In this document: piece after piece, positions 10,661 to 20,943 of the stretch
Numbering within the stretch: the first letter of the stretch is position 1
Layout of the letters: the number at the start of each line of letters is the position of its first letter
Assembly: GCA_009823505.1 (NCBI GenBank)
Contig: VZQC01010984.1
Location: forward strand, 5,079,356-5,143,355
Direction of reading: 5' to 3'
From: Rhizomys pruinosus
Lineage: Eukaryota > Chordata > Mammalia > Rodentia > Spalacidae
Length of the DNA: 64,000 nt
Made by a program: the position numbers and the translations under genes
Notes under the pieces: generated by a model
What the model was told of the DNA's origin: nothing
Database searches by the model: none
Seen by the model: the letters and a program-made list of their open reading frames with translations, nothing else

Positions 10661-11748
10661 GTGCCCCGACCTCTGCTCCTTTCCTTTCACTCCCTCACCT
10701 TGTGGGAGAGGTAACCTCAGAAAACGAAGCCACTACAAGGGAGCTTTGCCCTCTTGCACCCCCTGGGATGGCGGCACGGATGCCCCCGGGCACCCCCCTC
10801 TCCCCACCCCCATCCCTGGCTACCATCAGTGGCGCTTCCAGCTTTCCCTTTCCTTTCCAATCGTGGGGTTTTTCAGTTCCGGGACTCAGCTCGACTCCTT
10901 CATATTATTCGTTTGAGAGGAATTAGGCTGAAAACTAGCTTATGTTTAGTTTAGGGAAAGGTGAAGGTTCATGGCCAAGGGAGTCGGGCAGAACATGTGA
11001 GGAAGACGCATGTTCTTTGCACAGGCAGCGGGAATTGCCAACAGAGAATTCCCCAGCTGAAAGTTGGCAACGTTTTGCTCAGGTCTTGTTTTTGTTTTTT
11101 TGTTGTTGTTGTTGTTTTTACCCGTTTACTTTTGTAATGCTTTTTGAGGCACGTCTTCTTAGTGTTTGTTGTTTGTTTGCTTGCTTGCTTAATTGTACTT
11201 TCAACCTTGAGGCAACATTGGATTTTATCAATGTAAGTTTTTATAGCTACCTGGCATACTGTGGTTCAAACTTTTGTCAGAATAATAATTTGGATCGAAC
11301 CACGGAACACATCCATTGGTTACTATTTCACTTTAACATTAAAAAAAAATAGCCTTTACATAACTGTTTTTAACGTTGACCAAAAAAATTAGTGGAGAGA
11401 AAAGAAAAACAGTTGAAATGGGATTTAAAACTCCTTATCCAAGTACAAGGGGATTGTGCTTGGAGTGTGGAAATCCCTGACCTTTTACTTATAAATAGGA
11501 GGTGAGATCACCACTTGCCACCAGTGGTTCTAACAATGTAGGCACTCAGTGTGTGCTTTCCCATCGAAAGCAAGTAAATGTAGTATTCAGTCTTTGATCA
11601 ACCCTCTTTGGCACAGGAACTATAGGTCTCCGGTCCCTGTTATTTGTCATCATAGATAGTTGCCTTGTGTAGTTTTAGTGTGAGACTTTTTCTTTTGAGA
11701 AGGGGGTGGTCATACATAGAAAAAGTTACTAAATAAAAGGAGAAGTAT

Positions 11749-11845
11749 AAGTTCAAGGCCAGCCTGATCTACAGAGTGAGTTCCAGGACAGCTGGAGCTA
11801 CAGGGAGACACTGTCTCGAAAAGACCCCCCTAAAAAAAGAGTATG
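11749..11845 (+). mobile_element. B1 SINE, 5'-truncated
   Basis: Begins at 'gttcaaggccagcctgatct' and continues 'gagttccaggacagctggag', 'agacactgtctcgaaaagac' and an A-rich tail. Confidence 0.88.
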
Positions 11846-12611
11846 AAAAAAAAGAATTGAGAAGCCCCTACACCAGATCCAGACCAGACCCATGCCCTGA
11901 CCTTAGGAGCTTCTGCCTACCGACTTCATGGAGAGAGGCCATTCTCTCATGTCAAATTTAGTACATACTCAGTGAAGTGCAGTTTTCTGGAGAGAATTGC
12001 AGGCAGTGATTTACTGGGCTCCCCCTGCTCTCGTGCATATACACGCACACACACATACATGAAATTCGTTTCTTGGCCTAGGTGCCTCCATTTGGAGGCC
12101 GTCCTGTCAGAAACTGGCAGAGACCCTTCCCCAAATCCTTCCTGCGGTACTGAAATACTTTTCTCCATACTTGACTCAGATCGTATCTACTCCTAGCCTT
12201 TCACCATCCCTCTCCTGGCCCATTGGCTCCATAGGAGTCAAGAACTTTTTGTTTGTTAGGAGCACCTTTGCAGCAAGATTTCCTTCTGTGCACCACATCC
12301 ACTTAATCCTCACCAGACATCCATGTTTACTCCAACACTGGGGAACCAGCTCTTTTTGCCTTGTGCTTACACTGTTGTGGTAATCAAATAATGGCTTAAT
12401 TATTTAAGTCTGGCTCATCCTGATTGACCACCTTGACGTCTGTTGCTCAACAAGAATTAAATGAATTGCCCAATGGGAATTAAATAAATTGCTGAGTTCT
12501 TTGCAGTTTACTGGATTTATGACAGTTTTAATCATCCTAATTTTGTCAGCATAGTTACTTTTTTTTTCCTAGCTGAAGTGAAAAATGCAGTTTTAGAACA
12601 TCAACAGGTGA

Positions 12612-12613
<2 letters not shown>

Positions 12614-12644
<31 letters not shown>

Positions 12645-12770
12645 TTTTTGAGATAGGGTCTACCTGTAGTCCCAGCTGGTATATAGACCGGCTAGCCTCA
12701 ATCTCATAGAGATCCATCTGCCTCTGCCTCCCAAGTGCTGGGACTAAAGGCAAGCACCACCGTGCCTAGC
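12614..12770 (-). mobile_element. B1 SINE, antisense
   Basis: Long poly(T), 'gagatagggtctacctgtag', 'tctgcctctgcctcccaagt', ending 'accaccgtgcctagc'. Moderately diverged. Confidence 0.92.
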
Positions 12771-12899
12771 AAGCTATAGTTGTTGATTGCTATTGGATTA
12801 TATGATATAATTTGTAAAATAATATAGTAACTTTTAGTCAGATTGTTTTATTTTGTTTATATTTATATATATTTCCATTTGATGATTTGGGATACATTT

Positions 12900-13061
12900 T
12901 TGTTGTTGTTGTTGTCCTTTTCGAGACAGGGTGTCACTGTAGCCCCAGCTGTCCTGGAACTTAAACTCACTCCGTAGACCAGGCTGGCCTTGAACTCACA
13001 GAGATCCACCTCCTCTGCCTCCCAAGTGCTAGGATTAAAGGTGTGCACCACCACACCTGGC
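12900..13061 (-). mobile_element. B1 SINE, antisense
   Basis: (TTG)n tail remnant, 'cgagacagggtgtcactgta', 'ccaggctggccttgaactca', ending 'caccaccacacctggc'. Confidence 0.93.
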
Positions 13062-13869
13062 TGGGATACATATTTTTAAGTAATACAGGCCAGGTGAAGA
13101 AAACTAGACTCTGCTGCTTTCCTTAGTAATCTCATCTATGGGTCCTGATCTTTGTCACCATAATAGATTTGTCCACTTGAATAAGGTGATTGATTGTAGG
13201 TTCTACTGTCTAGTATTGTACAAACAGGTACATTAGGAACAGCCTTCACATACCTTTTAACTTCTTCCACCTAAAGTTTCAGAAAACTATACTTGGCACA
13301 TGATATATATTTCAGTGCTTTCTACTCTATTAAACAAACTAGTGTGATCATGATCACTAAGTTCACATCACATTCCAATAAATACTGAACTGTAGTTTGA
13401 AAAACACTGTGATAAACCAATTGGTAGAAAATTATATCTCTATTGATATTTATTTATTTATTTCCTTCTGTTTCTTGTTGAGATTGCTCAAGAAAAAAAA
13501 AATCACAGTTTTGAGTGAGTGTATTTGATTCTGTGTTTAAGATGTCTTCTAGGAGAAAGGATAAGCAGTGTGCAGATTGATTGCCAAGTCAGCTGACAAA
13601 AATAACTAAGTTTCTTGTAGAGTTATCAACTCTTTGATGTATGTTAGAATGAAAGTGCTAGTGTACTTTCACTTTATTTTAATTGCTGACCTATTAAGGC
13701 TGATGGAATGTAAAAAAAGAAAAATTGACTTCTCTGGAAGATAGTATGTGTAAGAATTGTGAAAGTTAAAGTTTGTGTGTGTCTCACAGATGTCTGTAAG
13801 CAACACATTTTATAAAACCAAAATGATCCATTTATACTGCCCAACAAATGAACCACATTCAACATTCCC

Positions 13870-14080
13870 ATTTTTTATATATTTTATTGAGTTTTTGTAT
13901 ATTTCACAAACATCCTAATTTTGTGCACATACAACATCCTAATCATCTTTACACCCCCTTCCCCATCAGCACCCTGCCATATGCCCCACTACTGGATTTC
14001 ATGCATTCTGTTATGTTAAGGCCTGCTGAGTCCAGTTAATGTCCCCAGACATCCCTCAGAGCACGTTCATATATTCTTTA
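13870..14080 (-). repeat. LINE-1 3'-UTR-derived fragment, antisense
   Basis: 'tttattgagtttttgtat', 'catcctaatcatctttacac' and 'aaggcctgctgagtccagtt' match the reversed start of rodent L1 3' UTR sequence. Confidence 0.5.
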
Positions 14081-14309
14081 TTTGTAAATATGTAAGTATG
14101 CAATTGTCAACTTCAGTTTTCTGTACTTGTTTTTGTAAGGAAGTCTACAGCAAAGTCAAAAGGAAAAAAAATCAAATTTAGTGTGTTTATCTTAGAAACT
14201 CTAATGATGCCATTATTAAGGAAATAGAAATCAAAAGTCAAATTTGATTCATGTTGAACACATACCTTATCTCCATTGATTTGCATAGAAACTTGGTGTG
14301 ACAGGACTT

Positions 14310-14400
14310 CAGGGGATGTTTCTCCTATTTTAAAGATGAGGAATTTTGAGTTCTTTCTTTCCTATTACACAAAGTACACAGTGACAACCCAGGTCTTCTG
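14310..14400 (-). repeat. Possible MIR relic, antisense
   Basis: 'ttttaaagatgaggaatttt' then 'cacaaagtacacagtgacaa' then 'cccaggtcttctggg' has the order of a reversed MIR. Weak. Confidence 0.35.
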
Positions 14401-14604
14401 GGATTTTTTTCTAATTGTCCATGTGGATCTAAAGAAATAATAAGACTAAATAGTTTTAATGTTGTGATGAAGACTTCCACCTTGAGTCAGTGAAACAATT
14501 CTGTTGTTAGAGCATGTCTACAAATATGTTATAATTGAATGCAAGTACCTCTTACTAGTCTTTTAAGTCTTCTACACTTTACCTTTTGAGCCCATGTTTA
14601 TTAG

Positions 14605-14710
14605 GACAAGGTCTCATTAGTTGAGGCTAGCTGAAAGTTTCCATGTAGCTTACATTGGTCTCAAACTCATTATCTTGCCTCTACCTCTCAATCAGTAGCA
14701 TAATAGAAAT
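14605..14710 (-). repeat. Possible old B1 relic, antisense
   Basis: 'gacaaggtctcattag', 'atgtagcttacattggtctc' and 'aaactcattatcttgcctct' follow an antisense B1 at low identity. Confidence 0.35.
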
Positions 14711-15069
14711 GTTCTCCACACTCTGGTCCAGTTTTTAATGACAAATCAACTCAGTATTGACTAATAATAAGGTAAGAAAGCAGTAATTTAAAAGTCTATT
14801 TAATGGTAAGAAATTAAATTCAGTCCCTTCAGACAGAAAAATAGTTTAAAATTATGTAGATTTCAGATATTTCTTCTAACAACTGTTTAAAATTAGTTTT
14901 ATGATTCTAAAGAACTCATCAAAGATGGTTGTTAGTTTACTTAAAACATAAGAAAAGTCTAAGTTCTTCCTTACTCTCAATATTTTCAGCCAAAGAAACA
15001 CTTATTTGCATTCATGTAAATCTCAAGACTCTTTTTTTCCCTTTTTTGTTGTTTTTATTTAATTTTTAG

Positions 15070-15128
15070 ACACCTTTGGAACTTCAGGACACCATGGACC
15101 TCGCCAGAATATATCACTGAAGAATGTG
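15070..15128 (+). other. Znf770: Znf770 5' UTR part of the coding exon
   Basis: Starts after the acceptor (T-rich tract, AG at 15068-15069) and runs to the start codon at 15129. It contains an 8-codon upstream ORF and a minimal start-stop element, listed separately. Confidence 0.7.
15094..15120 (+). promoter_or_regulatory. Znf770: Upstream ORF, 8 codons, optimal start context
   Basis: ACCATGG is a perfect Kozak context. The frame reads Met-Asp-Leu-Ala-Arg-Ile-Tyr-His and stops at TGA 15118-15120. It ends 8 bp before the main start codon and is in a different frame. By the scanning model most ribosomes would translate this first. Confidence 0.65.
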
Positions 15129-15129
15129 A
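15124..15129 (+). promoter_or_regulatory. Znf770: Minimal start-stop (ATG-TGA) overlapping the main ATG
   Basis: The 9 bases ATGTGATGG hold an ATG (15124-15126) directly followed by TGA (15127-15129), whose last A is the first base of the main ATG (15129-15131). Position -3 of the first ATG is A. Start-stop elements are known to hold ribosomes at the start site; that this one does so is inference. Confidence 0.6.
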
Positions 15130-17225
15130 TGGCTGAGAACAATTTTAAAATGTTGAAGATTCAGCAGTGTGTAGCAGCCAACAAACTACCTAGAAACAGG
15201 CCATATGTTTGCAATATTTGCTTCAAGCACTTTGAAACACCATCAAAATTAGCTAGGCATTATCTCATTCATACTGGTCAAAAGCCATTTGAATGTGATG
15301 TGTGTCATAAAAACTTTAGGCAACTAGTTCATCTGGAGAGGCATCAGTTAACTCACAATCTGCCTTTTAAATGCAGTATTTGCCAACGTCACTTTAAAAA
15401 TCTGAAGACATTTGTGAAGCATCAGCAACTTCACAATGAAACCTATCAGAATGAGGTTAAGCAGGTCAGACGATTGCTTGAGACCAAGCAAGAAAAGCCT
15501 GTGTATGGAACGTATAATACTTTTACTACAGAAGAGAGATGGGCATTACACACATGCTCTAAGTCGGATCCCACGTATGGCACTGCAAAGAGAAGAAAGA
15601 ATATGCATGCGTGTACAATCTGTGGCAAGATGTTTCCGTCCCAATCAAAGCTTGATAGGCATGCACTTATTCATACTGGGCAGAGGCCTTTTAAATGTGT
15701 CCTATGCAGTAAATCTTTCCGACAGTCAACTCATTTAAAAATCCACCAACTCACACATTCAGAAGAAAGACCTTTTCAATGTTGTTTTTGTCAAAAAGGA
15801 TTTAAGATTCAAAGCAAACTTCTGAAGCATAAACAAATCCATACAAGAAATAAGACTTTTCAGAATCTTTCATTAAAGGTAAAGAGCCCAGAATCATGCC
15901 CCCTACCTAATAAGCTAAATACAAAGCAGGATGGTTTTGAAAATGGTGAGATGAGTGAATCTGAGAAGACGAATCCACTTGATGTCCACTCTATTTATAT
16001 CGTCCCTTTTCAGTGTTCAGAGTGTGAAGAATGTTTTGAATCCGAGCAGATTCTCAATAGACACAAATGTCTCCCTGCCAGAGGTGGCAGGACTCCAAAC
16101 AGGCTCAAAAGAAGCTGTAACTATAAGACCATTGTTAAAAAGATCTTGGCTAAACTTAAACGTGCTGGGGGTAAAAAATTAGATAACTTTCAATCTGAGA
16201 AAACATTTAAAAGCAATTACTTGAAAAATTGTGAAGGTATTTCCAGTGAGCAGAAGACTGAACAAACTCAGAGAACATTTGTGGGTTCACTTGGCAAACA
16301 CGGATCTTATAAGACAGTTGGCATAAAAAAGAAGAAAGCACTGACTTTGCCATTTTCTTGGCAGAAGCAATTCCAGAGCCAAAATATAAGTAAAACTTTG
16401 CAAGATATCCTTACAACAGAAAGTATACTGACTATGGATGGTTCAGTGAGTACTAAAGACTTGTCAATCTGTGGTTCATCAGGTGAGGAATTCTTTAATA
16501 ACTGTGACATGCTTCAGTATAGTTTTGCAGATTCAAGTGAAAACATCCACACTGGACATAAAATGTGTGCCTGTGATAAATGTGAGAAAGTATTTCCTTC
16601 TGTCTCCAAACTACAAAGACACTATTTAATTCATACTGGGCAGAGGCCTTTTGGTTGTAATGTTTGTGGAAAATCTTTTAGACAGTCAGCTCACTTAAAA
16701 AGACATAAACTAACTCATATTGAAAAGATTCCCTATAGTTCTTTTTGGCAAGTAGAGTTTGGAAATGTGAACAAAATCTTCATCCATCCAAGTGATGATG
16801 TTAGCTATAATGCTGCTCAACAGTGTCAACCGCTTGCTTTCCAAAAGTATGAAGGTTCAGAGTCAGATCAGATACCAGAAACGGAAGTTAAGGCAGAATC
16901 AGAAGATTTAATTCTTAGTACCCACTCTCGGAACAAGCCAACTTATCTTTCTAATGCACTTTTGGAATCAGAGCAGAGCCATCACTGTTACAATTATTTA
17001 GGGCGACCTGAAAGGAATGATGGGCTCCTTTACCAATGCAGTGTTTGTTGTAAAAATTTCCGATCTCCATCCAAACTAGAAAGACACTATCTAATTCATG
17101 CAGGGCAGAAACCATTTGAATGCTCAGTCTGTGGCAAAACATTCAGACAAGCTCCTCACTGGAAAAGACATCAGCTTACTCACTTTAAAGAACGACCGAA
17201 AGAGAAAGTGGTTGTCTTAGATTGA
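15129..17225 (+). CDS. Znf770: Zinc finger protein 770
   Basis: Nuclear C2H2 zinc-finger DNA-binding protein of 698 residues, with no KRAB, SCAN or BTB domain. Fingers, numbered from the ATG: F1 26-48, F2 54-76, F3 80-102, F4 160-182, F5 188-210, F6 216-238, F7 294-314 (degenerate, last histidine replaced by Cys), F8 480-502, F9 508-530, F10 635-657, F11 663-685. F1-F2, F4-F5, F8-F9 and F10-F11 are four similar pairs joined by TGQKP, TGQRP or AGQKP linkers. Between clusters are long low-complexity linkers with basic patches (KRRK 154-157; KKKK about 400-403) and a sumoylation-type VKAE at 587-590. I recognise it as ZNF770 from the opening residues and finger order (human about 691 residues). 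The codon before the ATG is GTG; the human protein, as I recall it, starts Met-Met, so the first Met is lost here. The whole CDS is in one exon. Confidence 0.95.
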   Translation: MAENNFKMLKIQQCVAANKLPRNRPYVCNICFKHFETPSKLARHYLIHTGQKPFECDVCHKNFRQLVHLERHQLTHNLPFKCSICQRHFKNLKTFVKHQQLHNETYQNEVKQVRRLLETKQEKPVYGTYNTFTTEERWALHTCSKSDPTYGTAKRRKNMHACTICGKMFPSQSKLDRHALIHTGQRPFKCVLCSKSFRQSTHLKIHQLTHSEERPFQCCFCQKGFKIQSKLLKHKQIHTRNKTFQNLSLKVKSPESCPLPNKLNTKQDGFENGEMSESEKTNPLDVHSIYIVPFQCSECEECFESEQILNRHKCLPARGGRTPNRLKRSCNYKTIVKKILAKLKRAGGKKLDNFQSEKTFKSNYLKNCEGISSEQKTEQTQRTFVGSLGKHGSYKTVGIKKKKALTLPFSWQKQFQSQNISKTLQDILTTESILTMDGSVSTKDLSICGSSGEEFFNNCDMLQYSFADSSENIHTGHKMCACDKCEKVFPSVSKLQRHYLIHTGQRPFGCNVCGKSFRQSAHLKRHKLTHIEKIPYSSFWQVEFGNVNKIFIHPSDDVSYNAAQQCQPLAFQKYEGSESDQIPETEVKAESEDLILSTHSRNKPTYLSNALLESEQSHHCYNYLGRPERNDGLLYQCSVCCKNFRSPSKLERHYLIHAGQKPFECSVCGKTFRQAPHWKRHQLTHFKERPKEKVVVLD

Positions 17226-17763
17226 GTTATATAACACAAAACCACTAACACAACTAATCTTTGGTGATCTTAAAACATTTTTGTTAAAGGCCTACATTAG
17301 GTAGGGTGGTTTTGAAGGCAGTTTCTTGTCTTGCATAGCAAGAAGTGAGCTATGTAAGACAATGTTTTAGGAACAACCACAGTACTTTTGAGAAAAGAAC
17401 ATGGTTTGATGCCATGAAGTAACCATTGATATAAATAGACATTGGTTGTACTGAAAGTCATGAACCCATCATGTTCAAATACTTTGACCTTATTCCTTGA
17501 ATTGCTCTTTGAGCTATTCCATCTCATTACATATTACCCCCCTCATGAGGCAAAGATTGTCATATAGCAAAGAACGTGTATCTTATTTTCTATGAAAGCA
17601 TATGTTATCCACCTATGGTTCAAGTTTTCTTGCAAAACATTTTCTGGTAAGTTAAAAGATATAAAGATAATAGATGTGAAAGTGGATGGGGAAATTTCAG
17701 CATTCTTACTTTTTAAATCTGTTCTTCAGGCTAAGTAATTTTACCTCATTTCTTGTTTTAGTG

Positions 17764-17896
17764 TTTTTGTGTCTCCCTGTAGCCCCAGTTGACCTGGAAC
17801 TCGCTCTGTAGACCAGGCTGGCCTTGAACTCACAAAGATCCGCCTGCCTCTGCCTCCCAAGTGCTGGGATTAAAGGTGTGTGCCACCACGCCCGGC
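17764..17896 (-). mobile_element. B1 SINE, antisense, in Znf770 3' UTR
   Basis: 'tgtctccctgtagccccagt', 'ccaggctggccttgaactca', 'cccaagtgctgggattaaag', ending 'ccaccacgcccggc'. Confidence 0.93.
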
Positions 17897-17969
17897 TCTA
17901 CCCAATCTTAATCTCACCATGGTGCATGCCCTCCCAAGTTGCCCATGGCTCTAAGCAAGAGGTGGCTCT

Positions 17970-18150
17970 TTTCCTAGGCCAGAGAGATCCTTCTAAAACA
18001 CCACAATGGTCACATCACCCCTCTCCTCAAGAAATCTTGAATGGCTCCCCACCACCACATGCTCAAGTCTGAATCTGCATGCCTAACGTGTAAGGAGCGA
18101 CCCCTCTGCATCCTCTCTCCTCTGAACGCGTGTTTCCCACGTGAGCTCCT
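17970..18150 (+). repeat. L2-like ancient repeat
   Basis: 'ggtcacatcacccctctcct', 'gaatggctccccaccaccac' and 'tgcatgcctaa' follow the 3' region of mammalian L2 consensus as I remember it. Diverged; strand is tentative. Confidence 0.45.
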
Positions 18151-18459
18151 GAGCTAGCGGCCTTTCTTCCTTGTCTCCATGTAAGATCTGCCCAGGAGCT
18201 CTTCTGGGACGCCCGCCCTGCTGATCCTCCCCAGCAGAATCAAGGTTAGCTGCACACAGAAGCTGGGCTTGGGCAAAGGCAGGGTAACAAATGAGGGTGG
18301 CTCGGGGTACTTCAAGGGCCGGCTTTCCTGTCCTCAGTCGGGTCTGAGGAGGAACATTCACCAGTCCCCCACCTGACCTAGCACCCTTGTGCACCTGTGC
18401 CAAACAGCAGCGATAGGTACTGAGAGCTTTTCATGAGACAAAAAGAAGCATTTTGAACA

Positions 18460-18610
18460 CTGCCATGTATATCACACCCCTGCCCAGTAGCTTAACTTCT
18501 GTCACCTCAGTACCTTGCTTGTAAAACGGGTGTGATCCCATCTCCCCACGTGTTGGGAGGAGTGAATGTACAGATAACTAGGAAAACAGAAATGTTTATT
18601 ATTATGATTG
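18460..18610 (+). repeat. MIR-like ancient SINE
   Basis: 'gcccagtagcttaacttctg', 'cacctcagtaccttgcttgt', 'aaaacgggtgtgatcccatc', then 'gaatgtacagataac' follows the 3' half of MIR. 18610-19370 holds GC-rich sequence without a recognised feature. Confidence 0.6.
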
Positions 18611-19366
18611 TACTCTCCCCCCGCACCAGGGCATAGTGGTGAGGACCAGCTGGGATTAGAAGGGTCTTGACTGCTGTGGCAAGTCCATGCCAGGCACCGC
18701 CTGTAGCCCTGTTCTGTAACCAGGAAGCCAAAAGCATTAAGTTCGGTGGCACCCCCTTTCCAAGGTTCATATGGGCCCTGCTTAGCCTGTGACAAGGTCC
18801 TTCACCCCCTGAGGGCAGGTGGCACTGCCCAGTTCCAGCGTTGCCTGTCCCAGCCAGCACCTTCCTGGACCCAGCCAGTCCTGGGCTCAAGCGCTGTGCT
18901 TTGAGTTCACTCATGCTCAGAGGCCTTCTGTCAAGGTCCTGCGCTTGGCTGCCTACGGTTCTTGTGGATATGAGGGCTGACTGAACCTTCTCAGCCCAAG
19001 GAAGGGAAGGCCAGCAGGAGAGAGAACAGAAGCCTGACCGGAAGGAGGCAGCTCAAGGCAGCTTCGTCTGCACCTGCATACTGACCCCTGCAACACACTG
19101 GCGGGCTGGGAGGGCTGATACTCTCATGCCCTCCGTGGAGGAGGTTGCTGAGGCTGAGATGAGCTGAGATCAGATCCTCCCAGCAACCCCTCCTCCTGCC
19201 TATGCAGCTAAACAGCCCCTTCTGTCCACCATTCTCCACTTTTAGCCCCATCCCTCCCCCATCCATCGGTCACAGCACCATGCTTACCTGCCCCTGGCGG
19301 AGACTGGCAGCCTCTAGTCAGAGAAGTAGAGAGTGGAGTGGGAAGCCCTCCATGGAAGAATCTAGG

Positions 19367-19371
<5 letters not shown>

Positions 19372-19410
<39 letters not shown>
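19372..19410 (+). repeat. (GT)n microsatellite ending at an N
   Basis: About 20 GT units running directly into the undetermined base at 19411, then a C7 run. Confidence 0.97.
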
Positions 19411-19411
19411 N
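19411..19411. other. Undetermined base (assembly join candidate)
   Basis: A single N at the end of a (GT)n tract, with abrupt change of base composition on either side. Likely a collapsed or patched simple repeat. Confidence 0.9.
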
Positions 19412-20032
19412 CCCCCCCGGTTTAGCAGGTTGTGATTATCTTCCCCCTAAAAATAGGAAAAAGGCCAGGTTTCATCTGTGTGTATTTATCACAAATATTT
19501 CCCAACTGCCATAGTCTTTTTGATATGTCTGCCATTGTATCTTTTTAGGGGAGTAATAAATACATTTCACCTATTTAGTTGTTAAAGGTTGACAACAGTG
19601 ATCATGTATAAGATTCTCACCCCAGACACTGCATTTCCAGTAGGACCTAACTAAAATTTTGTTTGAATGCCTCGTTGAGTGGTCCTATCGCTTAACTAAG
19701 CCTATTCTACTAAATTTCATCAGATGACAATAATATGTTAAGTTTTGTCCCTCTAGGTTTATGGACAACACTAATGCTATAGTGTTACTTTGATCTTTGT
19801 TAAGTTGGTATTTCATTTAGTAAGGTCATCATCCCTGTATAGGAATAACATACATACAGAGTTCAAGGTATCATTTTGCTAAACAGAATTCATGATTTGG
19901 AAACTGTCATCTAATCCTAAACTCTAAGAGAAGTGTCTCTGCCATAGGTTGTTCTTCACATTTATGACATTGTGTAAAAATTTTTACTAACATTTTCTAG
20001 AAATAAGGCTTAACTGTTCAGTTTCCAAGGTG

Positions 20033-20073
20033 AAATATAGAACAGGTGCTAAATACCCACCTGTTCTATATTT
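20033..20073 (+). promoter_or_regulatory. Znf770: Perfect 16-bp hairpin in Znf770 3' UTR
   Basis: Left arm AAATATAGAACAGGTG (20033-20048), 9-base loop, right arm CACCTGTTCTATATTT (20058-20073); the arms are exact reverse complements. A G-T pair (20032/20074) could extend the stem. Not in a SINE. In RNA this should be a stable stem-loop. Confidence 0.8.
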
Positions 20074-20830
20074 TTATAAATACAAGGAAAAACCTTCTGT
20101 TGAGAATATGGGTAAATTAGTAATTGTAAGTTTTGATCATGTTCTAAGACCTGTATTTTGTGAGGGAAGGAAAGGCTTTGATCTGCCTTTACCCCCAAGA
20201 GAATTTTATATAACGTGAGTTTAATTTATAGAGACAAAATAGTTATGGTATGAGTAAAGTACCCAAATGGTGTACAAATGTGCCTATTTTAAGTAGCGAC
20301 ACTCAGCTAAAGTAGAGGAGATCCACATGCTTTAAGGCATAGTTTCACCTCTGTTTGAGAATTGAGCTATTTCTCCCATATAAGCAAGATGTGGTTTACA
20401 GGATTTGCTCTGCATGAAGCTCTTCAAGGACACATCTGTTGCAGAAAAGCAAAACATCAGTACTTCATGTTTTCCCAGAGTTAAAGCTCAACAAGTTATT
20501 TAATAACATCTGAAATTATGGATTTGGACATTTCCCTAGGCTATTTATATAGTTTTATTTGAAGGGAAATAGTTGATACACTCCTTTCCCACCTTGAACA
20601 GGGAGAGTTCTGAATGTTGTATAACTGTGAGACTGTTTGTCTGAGTGATAATAAGATACTTTTTGGTTTTTTTGGCCCATGCCTTTTTAAGCTGTTTCAT
20701 ATTGAAAGTTGGAATAATGTAAAAATTTTGTCAGAGATGTACTGTAGTGCTATTTGAAGTACCTGTAACAGAATACTTATTTACCTTTATTATCACTGCA
20801 AGCTTCTTATGGAAATTTTATAGGAATGAC

Positions 20831-20836
20831 AATAAA
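20831..20836 (+). promoter_or_regulatory. Znf770: Poly(A) signal AATAAA, candidate
   Basis: Canonical hexamer in the AT-rich part of the presumed 3' UTR. A further AATAAA is at 19555-19560. Confidence 0.4.
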
Positions 20837-20937
20837 GTATAAATACATATTAAGATAAACACGTTAAACAGTGGTTTGGCGCATGTTAGAACTGTAGGTA
20901 CGTACTATTGAATCAACTACTTTGGTTTCTGGAAAAA

Positions 20938-20943
20938 AATAAA
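20938..20943 (+). promoter_or_regulatory. Znf770: Poly(A) signal AATAAA, best candidate for Znf770 end
   Basis: Canonical hexamer followed about 35 bases later by the GT-rich stretch 'gatttgtttgggtg', the usual layout of a cleavage and polyadenylation site. Confidence 0.5.

Larger units (their letters stand above)
10558..15069 (+). other. Znf770: Znf770 intron upstream of the coding exon (inferred)
   Basis: Runs from the candidate donor at 10558 to the acceptor whose AG is 15068-15069, preceded by the T-rich tract at about 15031-15067. Content: a (TTG)n tract near 11100, one sense B1 fragment, two antisense B1s, an L1 3'-UTR fragment and faint MIR/B1 relics. The rest is unique-looking AT-rich sequence with no recognised exon. 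A second non-coding exon could be hidden here. Confidence 0.5.

Noticed and set aside
10376..10916. Long open frames on both strands in the CpG island
   Set aside because: GC-rich sequence has few stop codons, so open frames on both strands are expected. They overlap the promoter and probable non-coding exon of Znf770.
15126..15128. GTG as the first codon of Znf770
   Set aside because: Nuclear genes start at ATG. The in-frame ATG at 15129 is in good context; GTG here most likely reflects loss of the first of two Met codons.
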